Source of the DNA: Abelmoschus esculentus
Taxonomy: Eukaryota > Streptophyta > Magnoliopsida > Malvales > Malvaceae
DNA length: 64,000 bases
NCBI GenBank assembly: GCA_035048815.1
Contig: JAUCBN010000046.1
Coordinates: 9,154,999-9,218,998, forward strand
Reading direction: 5' to 3'
Part shown: one piece after another, positions 11,844 through 23,847 of the stretch
How the letters are laid out: every line of letters begins with the position of its first letter
Position numbering within the stretch: position 1 is the first letter of the stretch
Translations under genes and position numbers: made by a program
The notes under the pieces: generated by a model
What the model saw: only the letters and a program-made list of their open reading frames with translations
The model's database searches: none
Told to the model about the DNA's origin: nothing

Positions 11844-12653
11844 ATACTAATCATGTTCAAAAGCCTATAATTAAATATTTGGACTTATTAAACTTGATTG
11901 AATCTCATTTTGTGTCTGTTTTGTTGGGTTTAAAGCGTGCATGCTTAATTGGGCTCTTTAGTGAACCTGTTGTAATTTTAACAAAGTAAAATGCTCTAAA
12001 ATTGAGATTAAGTTGAATAACTTGGTTTCAAAGCCCTTAATTAACTATTTAAACTCATAAGGTATTATTTATTCTTATTTTATTGTTGTTTTGTTAGGTT
12101 TATAGTGTGCATATCTAAATGGGCTTTATGGTGATCGCATCGGAATTTAAACCGAGTAAAATGCACTAAAATTGATATTAAGTGGTTTAATCATGTTTAA
12201 AAGCCCATAATTAACTATTTTAACTCATGAAATTTGATTGAATCTCATTTTGTGGCCATTTTTTGGGTTAAAAGCATGCATGTCTAATTGTGCTTTTTAG
12301 TGAACTCGTTATAATTTTAACAATGTAAAATGCTCTAAAATTGAAATTAATTTTTATAATTTGGTTTAAAAGCCCACAATTATCTATATGAACTAGTGAA
12401 ATTTGATTTATTCTTATTTTGTGATTGTTTTATTAGGTTTAAAATGTACCTAACTAAATGGCTTTATAGTGATCGTATTGGAATTTAAATCAAGTAAAAT
12501 GATTTAAAATTGAGATTAAGTGGTTTAATCATGTTCAAAAGCCCATAATTTACTATTTGAACTCTTGAAATTTGATTACATCTAATTTTGTGGTCATTTT
12601 GTTGGGTTTAAAATGTGCATGTTTAATTGGCCTTTTTAGTGAACCCATTATAA
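11844..12653 (+). repeat. satellite array
   Basis: About five monomers in plus orientation, in the block order also seen from 3211 (TTTCAAAGCCCTTAATTAAC, then the CGCATCGGAATTTAAACCGAG monomer, then the TTTTTTGGGTTAAAAGCATG monomer). It ends at AACCCATTATAATTTT, where LINE-c enters. Confidence 0.9.
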
Positions 12654-12743
12654 TTTTTTTTGACGGAATAGGGCCTCATTAAAAAACCCTAACACTTCCA
12701 ACCCTAGTGGAGTTAGAAGCCCTTATAGGGAAAAGAGTACCCC

Positions 12744-15700
12744 TAGAAATTTTTGAAATGAGAGTTTAATCTCTTAGAGTTTACAAAAACCCTTATAAAA
12801 TCGGGCACGTCAGAATCAAAATGAATATTACATAAAGTACAAAAAGCTCTAGAGGCAAGAGAATGGGCTACATTGTTAGACCCTCTAGGTACAAAAGTAA
12901 TCCGACAATTATCATGACTTCCAAGAGTGGTGCAAATCTAGGATACCAAAGGCTACAAAGATTGATAGATCTGGTCCACACTTGTTCACTTTATTACCAA
13001 TGGAAGTTGAATCTGTCTCAAAGACGATGTTTCCCCAGCCATTCAAAGTTTCCAGTCGAATTCTAGCTAATATTGCTTGTGCCTCAGCCAAAGCAACGTC
13101 AAAACATCCAACAAGAGGAAGAGAAAGTCCTCCCAAAACCACACCATCCAAATTACGTGCTACAACACCAATCGTAACACTTCCAGAAATGGGATTAAAA
13201 GCCTCATCCGAATTTATTTTAATAAAACCAGTACATGGTTTTTGCCAAGTTTGGCATTGAAAAGTGGGTGGGTCTATGTGAAATGCTTTTAGAGTTAATA
13301 TTAGCATTTTGATAATCTTTCAACAAAGATTTGGCGTTTGCAAAAGTTAATAATGGTGGCTGAATATGGTTGTTATGAATCTAATCATTACGTCTATTCC
13401 AAATATTTCAAGGAATCGTAAGAAAAAGAGCAAAGTCTTGTTGGCATAGTCTTGCTGCAGTTGTTTCTATCCAATGGAGAGATGATGTAAACGTACTAGA
13501 TTGGACTAAACTAGGAAAACCTGCTAATCGAATAGTTTCATGGGCACCAAGACAGTTACGTAAAACGTGTAGTGGGGTTTTAATTGTAGTTGCGTAAATT
13601 GGATAAATGCCATTACCTAAATTAGCATTCAGTAGTTTGGATCCTCTAGGAAGAGCATCATGACCTAAATTGGACAAATGCCATTACCTAAATTAGCATT
13701 CACAATCATTGTTCATCCATATGATCATATCTCTATAATCATTGATTATAGGGATATTTAGAATAGTGTTAGCATCCTCTCTATCAAAAAAGGAACTTAT
13801 TTTAGTCTCATCCTATTGTGGGTTCTCAGGAATCATAAAATCCCGAGCTCGCATTGGGATTTCATTAGAAACTTTATAATCGCCATAAAGTTGTACGAGG
13901 GAGGAGCCTCTCCAGAGATTATAAAATATGTTAATCTTACTATTAATTCTTGTTTGTGTAACAAAACCATTAAGTAGTTTTTTTAGAGCCGTACATAGAC
14001 CCTTCCTAGCAAAGGAGGATTATTTTGTTGAAGTGACATCAAGAATGTTTTCAGATGGATAATATTTAGCTTGATATACCTGGCCATGGAGGTTAGATGG
14101 TTCACAGAGTAATCGCCATATTTGTTTTCCCAAAAGAGCTATATTAAAATGGTGGAGGTCGCGAAAGCCCATGCCTTCTACTGATTTAGGCTGACACACA
14201 ACATCCTAAGGGAGCATATGCCAACCATTTTTGTTCCCTTTCCCTTACCCAATAGCGACGAATAGAGGTGGTCATATCATCTACAATGTTGTGTGGGAGA
14301 AGGTAGCAAGACATGACATATTGTGGGAGTGATTGGATAACGAATTTTATGAAGATTTCTCTGCCACTAAAAGATAATAGATGTTTATCCCATTTTGAAA
14401 GACTCAAGTTAAATTTATCTCTAGTAAACCCCAGTGATGTAGTTTTATTTTTTCCAATCAAAAGTGGGACAACGAGGTAGATTCCAGGGTCATTTACCTC
14501 ATGGACTTGTAAAATGTTGTTGACATCATTTCTTTGTGATAAATTAGTTTTTGGAGAAAAATAGATGGTTGATTTTTCGAAGTTCATCGCTTGGCCGGAA
14601 GAGGTAACATATTTGTGTAGGGCGTTTTTAAGATGATTTGCCTCAGTGGTGTTGTTTTAATTGAAAAAAACTAAACAATCATCAGCAAAAAGGTGAGGTT
14701 AATTTTTGGACCATGTCTACTAGCACTTAGTCCTGTGAGGTTACTGTTTGCGTGTTCTGCATTTAGTATAGCTTATAGACCTTGGGTGTAGAATAGAAAT
14801 AGAAATGGAGAAAGTGGGTCTCCTTGTCGGAGACCTCGTTGTGGCTTGAACGATTGAGATAAGAAGTCATTTACACGGACTTGGTAAGAGACAGTAGTGA
14901 CACATCTCATTATAGTAAAAATCCACGTGTCTTTGAAACCCATGCGTTCCATAATTTGTTGTAAGAAAGGCCATTTAACTCGGTCGAAGGCTTTTTTCAT
15001 ATCTAACTTCAGACTAGCACCTTTAGATAGATGGGAGTCTCCCGTATTGAGAGTATGAAGGAGTTCGTGTGCAATTAGAATATTGTCAGTGATGTTTCTG
15101 CCTTATATAAAAGCAGATTGGTTGTTGCTAATACATAATGGTATGAAAGTTTTGAGACGGTTGACTAAGACTTTTGCTACAATTTTGTATATGACGGTGT
15201 AGAGGCTTATTGGACGTAATTGTCTCATTGTTGTTTGATTTTTTTGAATGAGAACTAGAATTGTGCGATTGACCTCAGCCATACTGGCTTTGCCTGAAAG
15301 GAGATCAAGGCAAAGTCTTATTATATCATGACCAAGGGTATCCCAATGATGTCGGTAAAAACCAGTTGGAAAACCATCGATCCTTGGAGCTTTCCTAGGA
15401 TCAATATCCCGAAAAGCATTAACTACTTCTTCTTCTGTGAAAGATCGATTTAAATTTTCATTCATTGTTGGAGTAATTATAGTTGGAATATTATCAAGGA
15501 TATCAATGGAAGGATTTGGATTTGACGTAGAGAAAAGATTTTGGAAGTAGTCTATAACAATTGCTAGAATGTTAGAATCGCTCGTGTGCCAAGTGTTGGA
15601 GTTATCGGAAAGGACTTGAATAGTATTTTTCTTACAGCGTCCATTGTCTCGTGCATAGAAGAAAGAGGTATTTTTATCTCCATGTTGTAACCAGTTAGTT

Positions 15701-16729
15701 CTGGATCGTTGGGCCTAGTATATTTCATTGTTATGTTGAATTGTTTGTAGTTTTTTCTTAGCTTCGATGATGTGTATTCCTCAAAAGGTGGTATGGGATA
15801 TTGTAGGCTATTGTTAATGAATGTAGTTAGATATTGAAGTCGTTCATTTGTTTTTTTCTTTTAGAAATTTGCCATGAATTTAGACGGTTGCCTATTGTGT
15901 GTATTTTGTTTAAGGTGTTCCCAGTTGTATTATTCTAAATATCCTTGATTAAGTTTTTGCTTTCGTCATTGTTGGCCCAACATTCCTCGAAATGGAAAAC
16001 TTTCTTAAAATTTCGTTTTCTAGCATATGAAGTAGGAGATGTGTTGAGCATGATGGAGTAGTGGTCAGATTTGGATTGGAAGAGCGAAGTTATAGTGTAA
16101 CTTGGACACATATTTACCCAATTGGTTGATCCAAGGAAGCAATCCAAACGTTCAAAGATAGATTGTGAGTTGGGTCCATGTTTAAACCATGTGAACCATC
16201 CCGAATTAGGTTTACAATCAAAAAGTTCATTTCAAGATAAACATTCTTGAAAATTAATAATTTGGGAGCGTGCACGTTTGTATCCTCCTTGTTTTTCATT
16301 GTTATGTAGTATTTCATTAAAGTCCCCACCTAATAGCCATGGGAGTTTGGAGGATGATTTTAAAAAATCTATTAATTGCCATCTTTTGAATTTATGGTTT
16401 GTATTAACATAACCATGTAAATCGGTGAAATGAGATTTGGAGTCGTCATGGTTAATAATACAATCAATATGGCGATCAGAGTAAGAAAGTAAATTAGTTT
16501 GAATTTTATTATTCCATAGTAAGGCTAGGCTAGTACAAGTTTGTCTAGTTTGAACCAATAAGCATCCTTGCATATTAAGAGATGCACTAAGAGAATTACA
16601 TCGAGATTTATTCAATCTAGTTTCGCATAGAAACAAAACGTCAGGATCATATTTGGTAATTATTTGTTTGAGGTTATGTACTGCCTGGGCTTTACAAAGA
16701 CCCTGGCAGTTCCAAAACATGATTCTCAT
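12744..16729 (-). pseudogene. LINE-c ORF2 (EN-RT-zinc-RNase H), broken
   Basis: Starts MRIMFWNCQGLCKAQAV at 16729; a 165-codon frame covers the endonuclease (FLCETRLN, SDRHIDCII, LGGDFNEIL). Downstream pieces in several frames give the RT palm (DPRKAPRIDGFPTGFY, LRPISLYTVIYKIVAKVLVNRL, KKAFDRVKWPFLQQIM, RGLRQGDPLSPFLFLF), the connection region (FSGREIFIKFVIQSLPQYVMS), a zinc region with a gap near 13690, and RNase H (INSDEAFNP, EAQAILARI, FETDSTSIGN). The first RNase H Asp is present. At 13606-13700 a short segment (ATTGGA.AAATGCCATTACC) is repeated, pointing to a small duplication with loss of the intervening zf-RVT part. It is not functional. Confidence 0.85.
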
Positions 16730-16739
16730 TTGCCTTAGT

Positions 16740-16935
16740 GGGGTTGAACCAAGTCAACCTCCGCCACAGAGTTTTTTTCGCTGCTCATCCCATCTTTATC
16801 AATTGGAGCATGCTTTAGTTTCTTTTGTTGTTGGCTTTCTTGCATTGGAGAGGTTTTCTTCTTTCCAACACAATTGTTTGGTGGATATTCTTAAGGATTG
16901 GCTTTCAACCATTCATTGAAATCCTCAATTACCTT
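16740..16935 (-). pseudogene. LINE-c ORF1 C-terminal remnant
   Basis: The block upstream of ORF2 (GGGGTTGAACC, then AGAGTTTTTTTCGCTGCTCATCCC on the plus strand) matches the ORF1/ORF2 junction at 1800-1850 and 62510-62580. It encodes the basic C-terminal end of ORF1, followed by a sequence I cannot align beyond about 16935. Only the tail is left. Confidence 0.6.
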
Positions 16936-19929
16936 GCAATTGGGTAATTGTAGATAATTAATTTTTTTAGTTCAAAATTCGAACATTGGTATTATGGTTT
17001 TCTTCATTGGTGGTAGTATACAATTAGTAAAAAATTCCCAAGGAAGGGTTGGTATAATAATGTTGTAAATGGTCATAATGCCATAAAATGGTATTATCAT
17101 AAAATGGTATACCCCATGTTGGGTTTTTTTTATATCCATATAATTGGATGTATTTGCCGTCATAAATCCCATGAACCAAGTGTTCGAGTGTGAGTAGAAG
17201 AGAAAAGTTAAGATATATAGTACATTGGTGAAAAATAAGAATAAATGTGAGAGATTGTAGACGTCAAGATCGACATTAGAAGACTATATAGAAATAAGGC
17301 CATGATCAATAAAAAAGATGTGATTTGGTACAAGAAAACATTAGATGCGTAAAAATAAAAGATATGATAATGGAGGCAATTGAAAAAAGTATGAGATTTG
17401 ATAAGAAATACCTTGATAAAAAGACTTGTAGAGGTGGAGGCGAGACTAGATCCATTTGTTGAAAACATTTGGATCGAAAGTAATGATTATGAGCCACAAT
17501 TGGAACTTGGGATGAGGATGTCGTTCAAGGGAAGTAAACCTCCAAGTAGAGATGGAAAAAAAAAAATAAAAAACAATTTGAATAAGGATATGATAAAAAG
17601 ATTTAAGATTATAAAATATATTCGTTTAAGAAAGTTAAGAGAGTGAAAACGAACCATAGAAACTTGGCTAGGGATGGATTCTAATAAATAAAATTCTTGG
17701 TCGATATGCTGATTGGTGATGGGGGTAGAGAACAATGGCATTTGAGAAAGGGAGGAGGGTAACAAAGGTGATGGAAGCTTCTAAGTGTGGCCTCGAACAA
17801 AAAGAGTAAGGAGGTACTAGCAATTGATTGTGGAACGAGACAAGGTTGGTGGGAAGGTCGGCCGATGAGTTACGAGAGCATAATGGTCCATTGTGGTTTG
17901 TGGATCGAAGTTATATTCCAAAATATTCAAAAAATTCTCAAAGCATTGTTAAAAAAGGTCCATATTTGTCATGTAGGAGAAAAAATACCGGAGGAAAAAT
18001 TGAATGATGGTTGTAAAGGGTCAATGGTAAAAATATTTGTATAATAATATAAGGAGGTAAATATATGGAAAGAGATTGTAAAAAAATAGCTAGAGATTTT
18101 TATGGGAAAATAAGATATAAGGAGTATTTATGGAGAAATTATGAATTACGTTATTAAAGGTAATAACAAGATATTTTGAAAATTTTGATGGTAAGTTTTA
18201 ATAAATTGGTTTAAAAAAATGGTTTTAAAATACCAATATTATAGTGGAGATGATTGTAAAAAAGTCCAAGTTGCCATGTGGGAATGAAGCAAAGAAATTA
18301 GTATTCGAAATATTTTTATGGTAGGTGTGTAAATTGAAGGAAAATAGATATTATGGAGATTAATTGGTATATGAAAATTAAAAAAAATTAAAAAAAATGA
18401 GAGAGTTGTTTAATATATTTTTGAAAAGATTTGGATTTGATGGAATTTGTTTCCTTACCAAATGTAACCCCCTAGACCGGCCTATGCGGAAAGCCCGACC
18501 TAGAGTGGTCATATTTTTTTTAAATAAAATACAAGTTTTAAAAACCAAAGTAACCTGTAATATCATTAGCTCAATATTCGAACACAAGTCGTATTCAAAA
18601 TATAATCAAGAAACATGTAAAAACCATATGTCAAGTACCGGAATATATTAATCTGATTAACATCATCTAAAACAAAATACCATAAAAATCGATAAGCTCA
18701 AAACATAATACGTTTAAAAACATTGTTCACAAAATAGTTCACACAATAGTAGTAAAATATAATATGTTTAATCCATCAGTAGTAAAGTATAGGCACATGT
18801 CACCCTAAGTATATAGTGGACTTGAGGAAATATTTTTGAAATCCAAAAATGTTCCAATTTACTCCTCCTTTCCTACAATTTATGGTGTAAGTAGTCCATA
18901 GTGTCATGTGATTTAAAACTATGAAGAGAAAGAATTTTATATTTGTAAAGCGGAAACTTAAATGGTAAGTGAGATTGATCTTATGTACTAATTGATTATA
19001 CTCTTGAAAAATAACATAGGTACCATAGACCCATTTTTATCGAAAATTTGAAAAAGGGGAAGTCCATATTGCCATGTGATTAAATGCATGAGAATGAATA
19101 TCATATTTTTGAGAGGATCGAAAAGGATGATTTGAAAATTTTTAACCGAAATTAAAATGGTGGACATAATATTTGATTGGAGATTATTATTAATTTCTAG
19201 AAAATAAATTGGAAATATTTCATAGGTCCAAATGAGCCAATATTTACTTGAGAATGGTCATGGATTAGTCCATGTTGTCATATAGTTTAAAGGTAAGAAC
19301 ATAATGATTCAATTAAAATTAAATGATGGTAGAAAATTAAAAGTTAATTGTAATTTTAAAGTCCATGTTACCATGTAAGTTTTTGGAAGATTCAAGGTAA
19401 ACAATGTTTGAAAATAGGAATCTTTTTAGTATGAGGTAAAACAATAAGTTTTTGACATTGATCCTTTAGTTAGGAATCCAAATTTACTTATTTTTATTGT
19501 TTGAATGATCGTAAGCATTTTTGGTATAAGATTGTACCTATCGATGAATGTCATTATGCTTGTATCGTAGAATCCCCGATTAAGGGTTGGTATGATGATC
19601 GAAAGGCCATTTGGATATGAGCAATTTCATTCGTAATTTGATGGTAATTCTAAAACAATTTTTTGGTTAACAAGCAAGAAAATTAAAAGGTAAATGATGG
19701 CATTTAACTATGAGACACATTGATGGTGAAGAAGATAAATTAATAACCATTGAAAAACTAAATATAATGCCTTTGTTCCTAAAGATTTACAAGTTTTAAA
19801 AATGTAGAATATATCACGGATGAAATCTATAGTAAAAAATGCATACCTTTTGAAAAAAATGTCATGGTGTTTGTGATTCTCCCTCTCTCGCATCGGTGAA
19901 TGTAATGGGGTTGTTGGTGATTGGTTGGT
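16936..19929. other. unassigned AT-rich DNA with a degenerate repeat
   Basis: No satellite, no recognisable retrotransposon coding sequence and no convincing gene. Between about 17880 and 19380 a motif of the form AGTCCATRTTGYCATGT recurs at about 17890, 17958, 18265, 18892, 19062, 19272 and 19360, often preceded by ATAGGT-like sequence; some copies are 170-210 bp apart. At 18462 TGTAACCCCCTAGACC could be an LTR start. Short ORFs here (for example 17398-17646 and 17787-18044) show no family resemblance and are taken as chance. Confidence 0.5.
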
Positions 19930-21730
19930 TGATATGATCACAACCAACAATGAATCAGAAGAATTTCCTATTGGACCTATGACTTGTGCTAAAACCAAGA
20001 AATTTCAAGAGGCCATGGGAAATCTATTTATTCAAGGCTGGAAATTAGAGAATGCAACACCAACTTTATTGGAACAATACAACCTCCTACTTGTGCATGA
20101 GTTTGCATGAGTTCTTTCTTAAGCTTTTTAAATTTAGTTTCAGCATGTGTGCATGAATAATTAATGCTTGATGATCATTTAAGCATGTTAGTGCTATTAA
20201 GTTCATTAGTTTAATTAATGCATGATAGTTCATTTAAAGCATGTTAGTTCTCTTATGTTTATGAGTTCATTTAGTGTGTGAGTTAATTAATTAAACTAGA
20301 TCATTCAATGTAACTAGTTTCATTAATTAAACTAGCTCATTAAATTTGTTTCATGCATTCACTTTCATTTTTATTGAATAAAGTTGTTATCTAATGGTTG
20401 CTTATATATTTCAGCTAAGATATTCTTTTGGAGCAAATGGCTGATCATATTCTCAGGAATGACAAGGCATTTACATCAATTAAAGACCCTTGAAGACACA
20501 TCAAGGCTGATTGGTTACAATGCAATTCAATGGAGCAATTACACCACTTGAAGGTTGTTATTTCCAGCAATGGTTTTAAGGCTTTCAAGAGAATCTTTAT
20601 ATCACTTTAAGGCTGTCAGTTTCAGCAAGCAAGAAAGAAAAGACATGCAATGAAAGCCTTCATTATCACCAATTAAGGGAGAGTAAATGCAGCAATTAAA
20701 ACAACACTTAAGGAGGGAATTCAAGGAATATCAGTCAACTTGTTTGCCATTTTTGGATTGGATACGAGCATATTTGAGTCTTCAGGTCTTGTTCAAACTT
20801 ATTCTCATATTCCTTATCTTTCTAACGCACTTTGAATCACATCAATCCAATATCAGGAGCTTAAGATATGATTAAATTATTGAAGACATTACATGCTGGA
20901 AATTCAATACGAGAATAATCACAAGATGCTTCTTCCAAGAATTCAAGAGACCATTCAATTGTTGAATTTAATGCTTTATCAACAACCCATTAAGTGAGGA
21001 TGAATGACAACTTTATCAACCATCAGCCCAAGGGTTTCTACTTGTGGATGATATGTATGTCTACATTCATCCTAAGAATGTCCACATTCATCCTTCTAGA
21101 TCAAACTTTTTGGCTGTCAATAGGAGATATGATAACCTACAAAATAATAGGCCTTTAACACTAGAATAATGAGTCTTTAATCTTTGTCTAGGCCAATCAA
21201 TTTGTTGTTGTCTTACACCTATAAATAGGCACCCATTCCTTTGTAAAAGACAACTTTTGGCATATATTACAACTTGAGAGTGCTTCTCTTTTATAGTTTT
21301 TTTTAACTTTATCGGCTTGCAAGATTGTTCTTGTGGCATTCATCCCTTGTCATCTTTTTATATTGTTTGGTTTCTAATTCTTATAACTAGAGGGTCACAA
21401 TCCATTAACCTTTCACCCAGGTCACGATTTAAAAACTCTTAAGGAACGGGTCATCACTTTTTAGTGTTGGTTCCTCCTTTGTTTACACCGCACCATCAAT
21501 TACATTCCTTCTCTTAGACTTCCATCATCCATTCATCCATATTTTTCATACGTCATACTAAACACAACAACCATCTTATCATCATTCCATTTCACCATAC
21601 TATCTATACATATCATATCATCTTGTAAGTTTGATTTCAAAATTTCTATTTTCATTTCAGTTACTTACTAGAATCACGATCGGGCAAGCACAAATACTAA
21701 TTCGGATATTCCGTAACCGGATTCGTATCA
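19930..21730 (+). repeat. 5' LTR of copy A
   Basis: 1801 bp, TGATATGATCAC to CCGGATTCGTATCA, matching both LTRs of copy B along its length with clearly more differences than the B pair show between themselves. The first about 180 bases carry the end of the pol frame (FPIGPMTCAKTKKFQE, ending LLLVHEFA with a stop near 20108), normally read from the 3' LTR. A TATA box lies near 21230. Confidence 0.92.
21230..21237 (+). promoter_or_regulatory. putative TATA box of copy A LTR
   Basis: TATAAATA, with a CCAAT motif about 35 bases upstream (GGCCAATC), positioned like the TATA boxes in both copy B LTRs. It would drive genomic RNA of the element. Confidence 0.45.
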
Positions 21731-21732
21731 AT

Positions 21733-21744
21733 TGGTATTAGAGC
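21733..21744 (+). other. primer binding site of copy A
   Basis: TGGTATTAGAGC lies two bases after the LTR end. It equals the initiator tRNA-Met complement TGGTATCAGAGC except for one C to T change. Minus-strand DNA synthesis starts here in functional elements. Confidence 0.85.
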
Positions 21745-22189
21745 ATTGGCGATTCGGTAAAAAGATTGTTTTTTTCTCTCTCGGGTTAGTAAAAAAACAA
21801 AACAAAAAGTCAAAAAAAATTTAAAAAAAAAAAGAATTCAAAAAAAAGTTAAAGAGGGAGGGATATTATTCTTTAATCTGAAAAAATTATTCTTTTGGTA
21901 ATATATAGTTTAGATTGCTATCTTCTCCTTATCTTGTTATTCTACCTTATTTCTTCATATATTTTTCCTATTTTTTAATCACTTCTTTTTAGCCGAATTC
22001 CACAAAGAGTACTTGTTGAGCCATGAGTAAGTTCTCTAAGGACTTAGAAAAGAGAGCAAGAGCGGTAAAAGGCAAGAGTGTGCATTAAGGGGAAAAGCCT
22101 ATCCCAAGTGAAATACGAGTGTGAGTGCATTTTCGTTGGAGTGGAAAGGTGAGGATTTGTGCTGGTAAGGTTTAATTTTTTTTCTAATC

Positions 22190-23847
22190 ATGTCACAAAG
22201 ATCTAGTCACAGTGGTGAAGGAGTTCCCAATTTGCAAAACCAAACATTGCTACAAGCAATGGCAAAGATGATTCAACAGCAATTGGAGCCCTTATTAGAA
22301 CGAATTGATCAACTTGAAATGTCACAAGTTTATCATGGTAATGAGGAGTATCCTGAAGGGGTTGATGATGTTAATGAACATGATCAATCATCCCAACATA
22401 GTATGGCAAAGCAAGGCTGAAGAGCACGTCCAAGAGTGGATGATAATCTCAACAACATCAAGATTACCATTCCTCCTTTCCAAGGAAGAACGGATCCAGA
22501 AGCATACCTTGCATGGGAAAAGAACGTTGAACACGTCTTTGAGTGCCATAACTATTCAGAGCTTAAAAAGGTAAAACTCGCAGCCATTGAGTTTATGGAT
22601 TACGCACTTATATGGTGGCATCAATTGACATCTAGCAGGAGACGCAATGGTGAACATCCTATTTCTACTTGGAATGAGATGAAAGCTGTGATGCGTAGAA
22701 GATTCATTCCAACTCCCTACCATAGAGAGTTGTTTAATAAGCTTCAAAACTTTCACAAGGCAATCATAGTGTTGAGGATTATTATAAAGAAATGGAAATA
22801 GCCATGATCCGAGCCAACATTGATGAGGATCGAGAAGCCACTATGGCAAGGTTTCTATCTGGTCTTGATCCTAACATTGCAGCCATTGTTGAGTTGCAAC
22901 ATTATGTGGAAATAGAAGACATGGTTCATATGGCCATGAAGGTGGAGAAGCAACTCAAAAGGAAAGGTGCAACACGAGTCTATGGAGGTTCTACTTCCAA
23001 ATGGGGGCAAGGTAACTTAAAAAAGAATCCATCCTTTACTCCTAATGACCGAGCCGGACCATCAAAAAATATCAAACCCATCACCGAAACCAACAAGGGA
23101 AAGAGTCCAGCCATGCCAGTTCGATCACGTGATGTACAATGCTTCAAGTGTTTGAGGAGAGGTCACATTGCTAGCCAATGCCGTAACCGCAATACTATGT
23201 TCATCCATGATGATGGAGAGATCAAAACTGACCTAGAGGAGGAGGAAGATGATGAAAAAGAATATGAAGAAGAAGAAGAGGAGTTGAAACATGTCGTAGA
23301 TGGAGAGGTCCTTGTTGTTAAAAGGAGCCTAAGCATGAAAGGAATTGAGGGGGATCAGCAACGCGAGAACATTTTCCATACTCGATGCCATGTTAATGGA
23401 AAGGTATGCTTTGTCATTATCGATGGTGGTAGTTGCACTAACGTTGTTAGTACTTTAATGGTAGGTAAACTTGGCCTAGAAACAACTAAGCATCCACATC
23501 CCTACAAGTTGCAGTGGCTTAATGATGGAGGAGAACTTAAAGTGATCAAACAAGTTATTGTGCCTTTTTCCATTGGCAAGTACAAAGACGAGGTGTTATG
23601 TGATGTTGTGCCAATGCACGCAGGTCATCTCTTGTTAGGAAGACCATGGTAGTTCGATAGGAGAGTCATACATGATGGTTATACCAATCGGTATACCTTC
23701 ACCCATGAAGCAAGGAAGATCACTCTAGTCCCACTTTCACCAAAGCAAGTTCACAAAGATCAACTTCATTTAAGAGAAAGCTTTGAAAAAGCCAAAGAGA
23801 GTGATATCAAAATTGAGAGAAGAGCAAAGGAGAGTGAGGTAACATCC
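22190..23847 (+). pseudogene. gag and protease of copy A, broken
   Basis: Starts MSQRSSHSGEGVPN. The gag core (FQGRTDPEAYLAWEKNVEHVFE, ALIWWHQL, RRRFIP) is in the retrotransposon gag family. A stop at 22418 follows KQG, where copy B has Gln, and there is a frameshift near 22750 (LQNFHKAI against LQNLTQGN in B). The frame from 22792 carries a zinc knuckle CFKCLRRGHIASQC (complete CX2CX4HX4C) and a retropepsin-like domain with IIDGGSCTNV as active site, ending at a stop at 23650 where B reads RPWQF. After the stop, homology goes on to the solo LTR at 23848. It would make the capsid and nucleocapsid and process the polyprotein; it is now dead. Confidence 0.9.

Larger units (their letters stand above)
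12654..16935 (-). mobile_element. LINE-c (plant L1), near complete ORF2
   Basis: Minus-strand LINE, its 3' end following GTGAACCCATTATAATTTT of the satellite. It is more diverged from LINE-a, -b and -d than they are from each other (the 3' UTR has AACACTTCCAACCCTAG in place of the CAGTCACC block). It holds the end of ORF1 and all of ORF2. The 5' end is truncated at about 16935, within or just upstream of the ORF1 tail, and it joins non-satellite DNA, so the right target duplication is not seen. Confidence 0.85.

Noticed and set aside
17398..18044. Two plus-strand ORFs (82 and 85 codons)
   Set aside because: Composition follows the AT-rich background, with no recognisable motif and no support from a second copy.
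19925..20110. An independent small gene at the start of copy A
   Set aside because: It is the LTR-borne end of the pol frame, identical in position in both LTRs of copy B.
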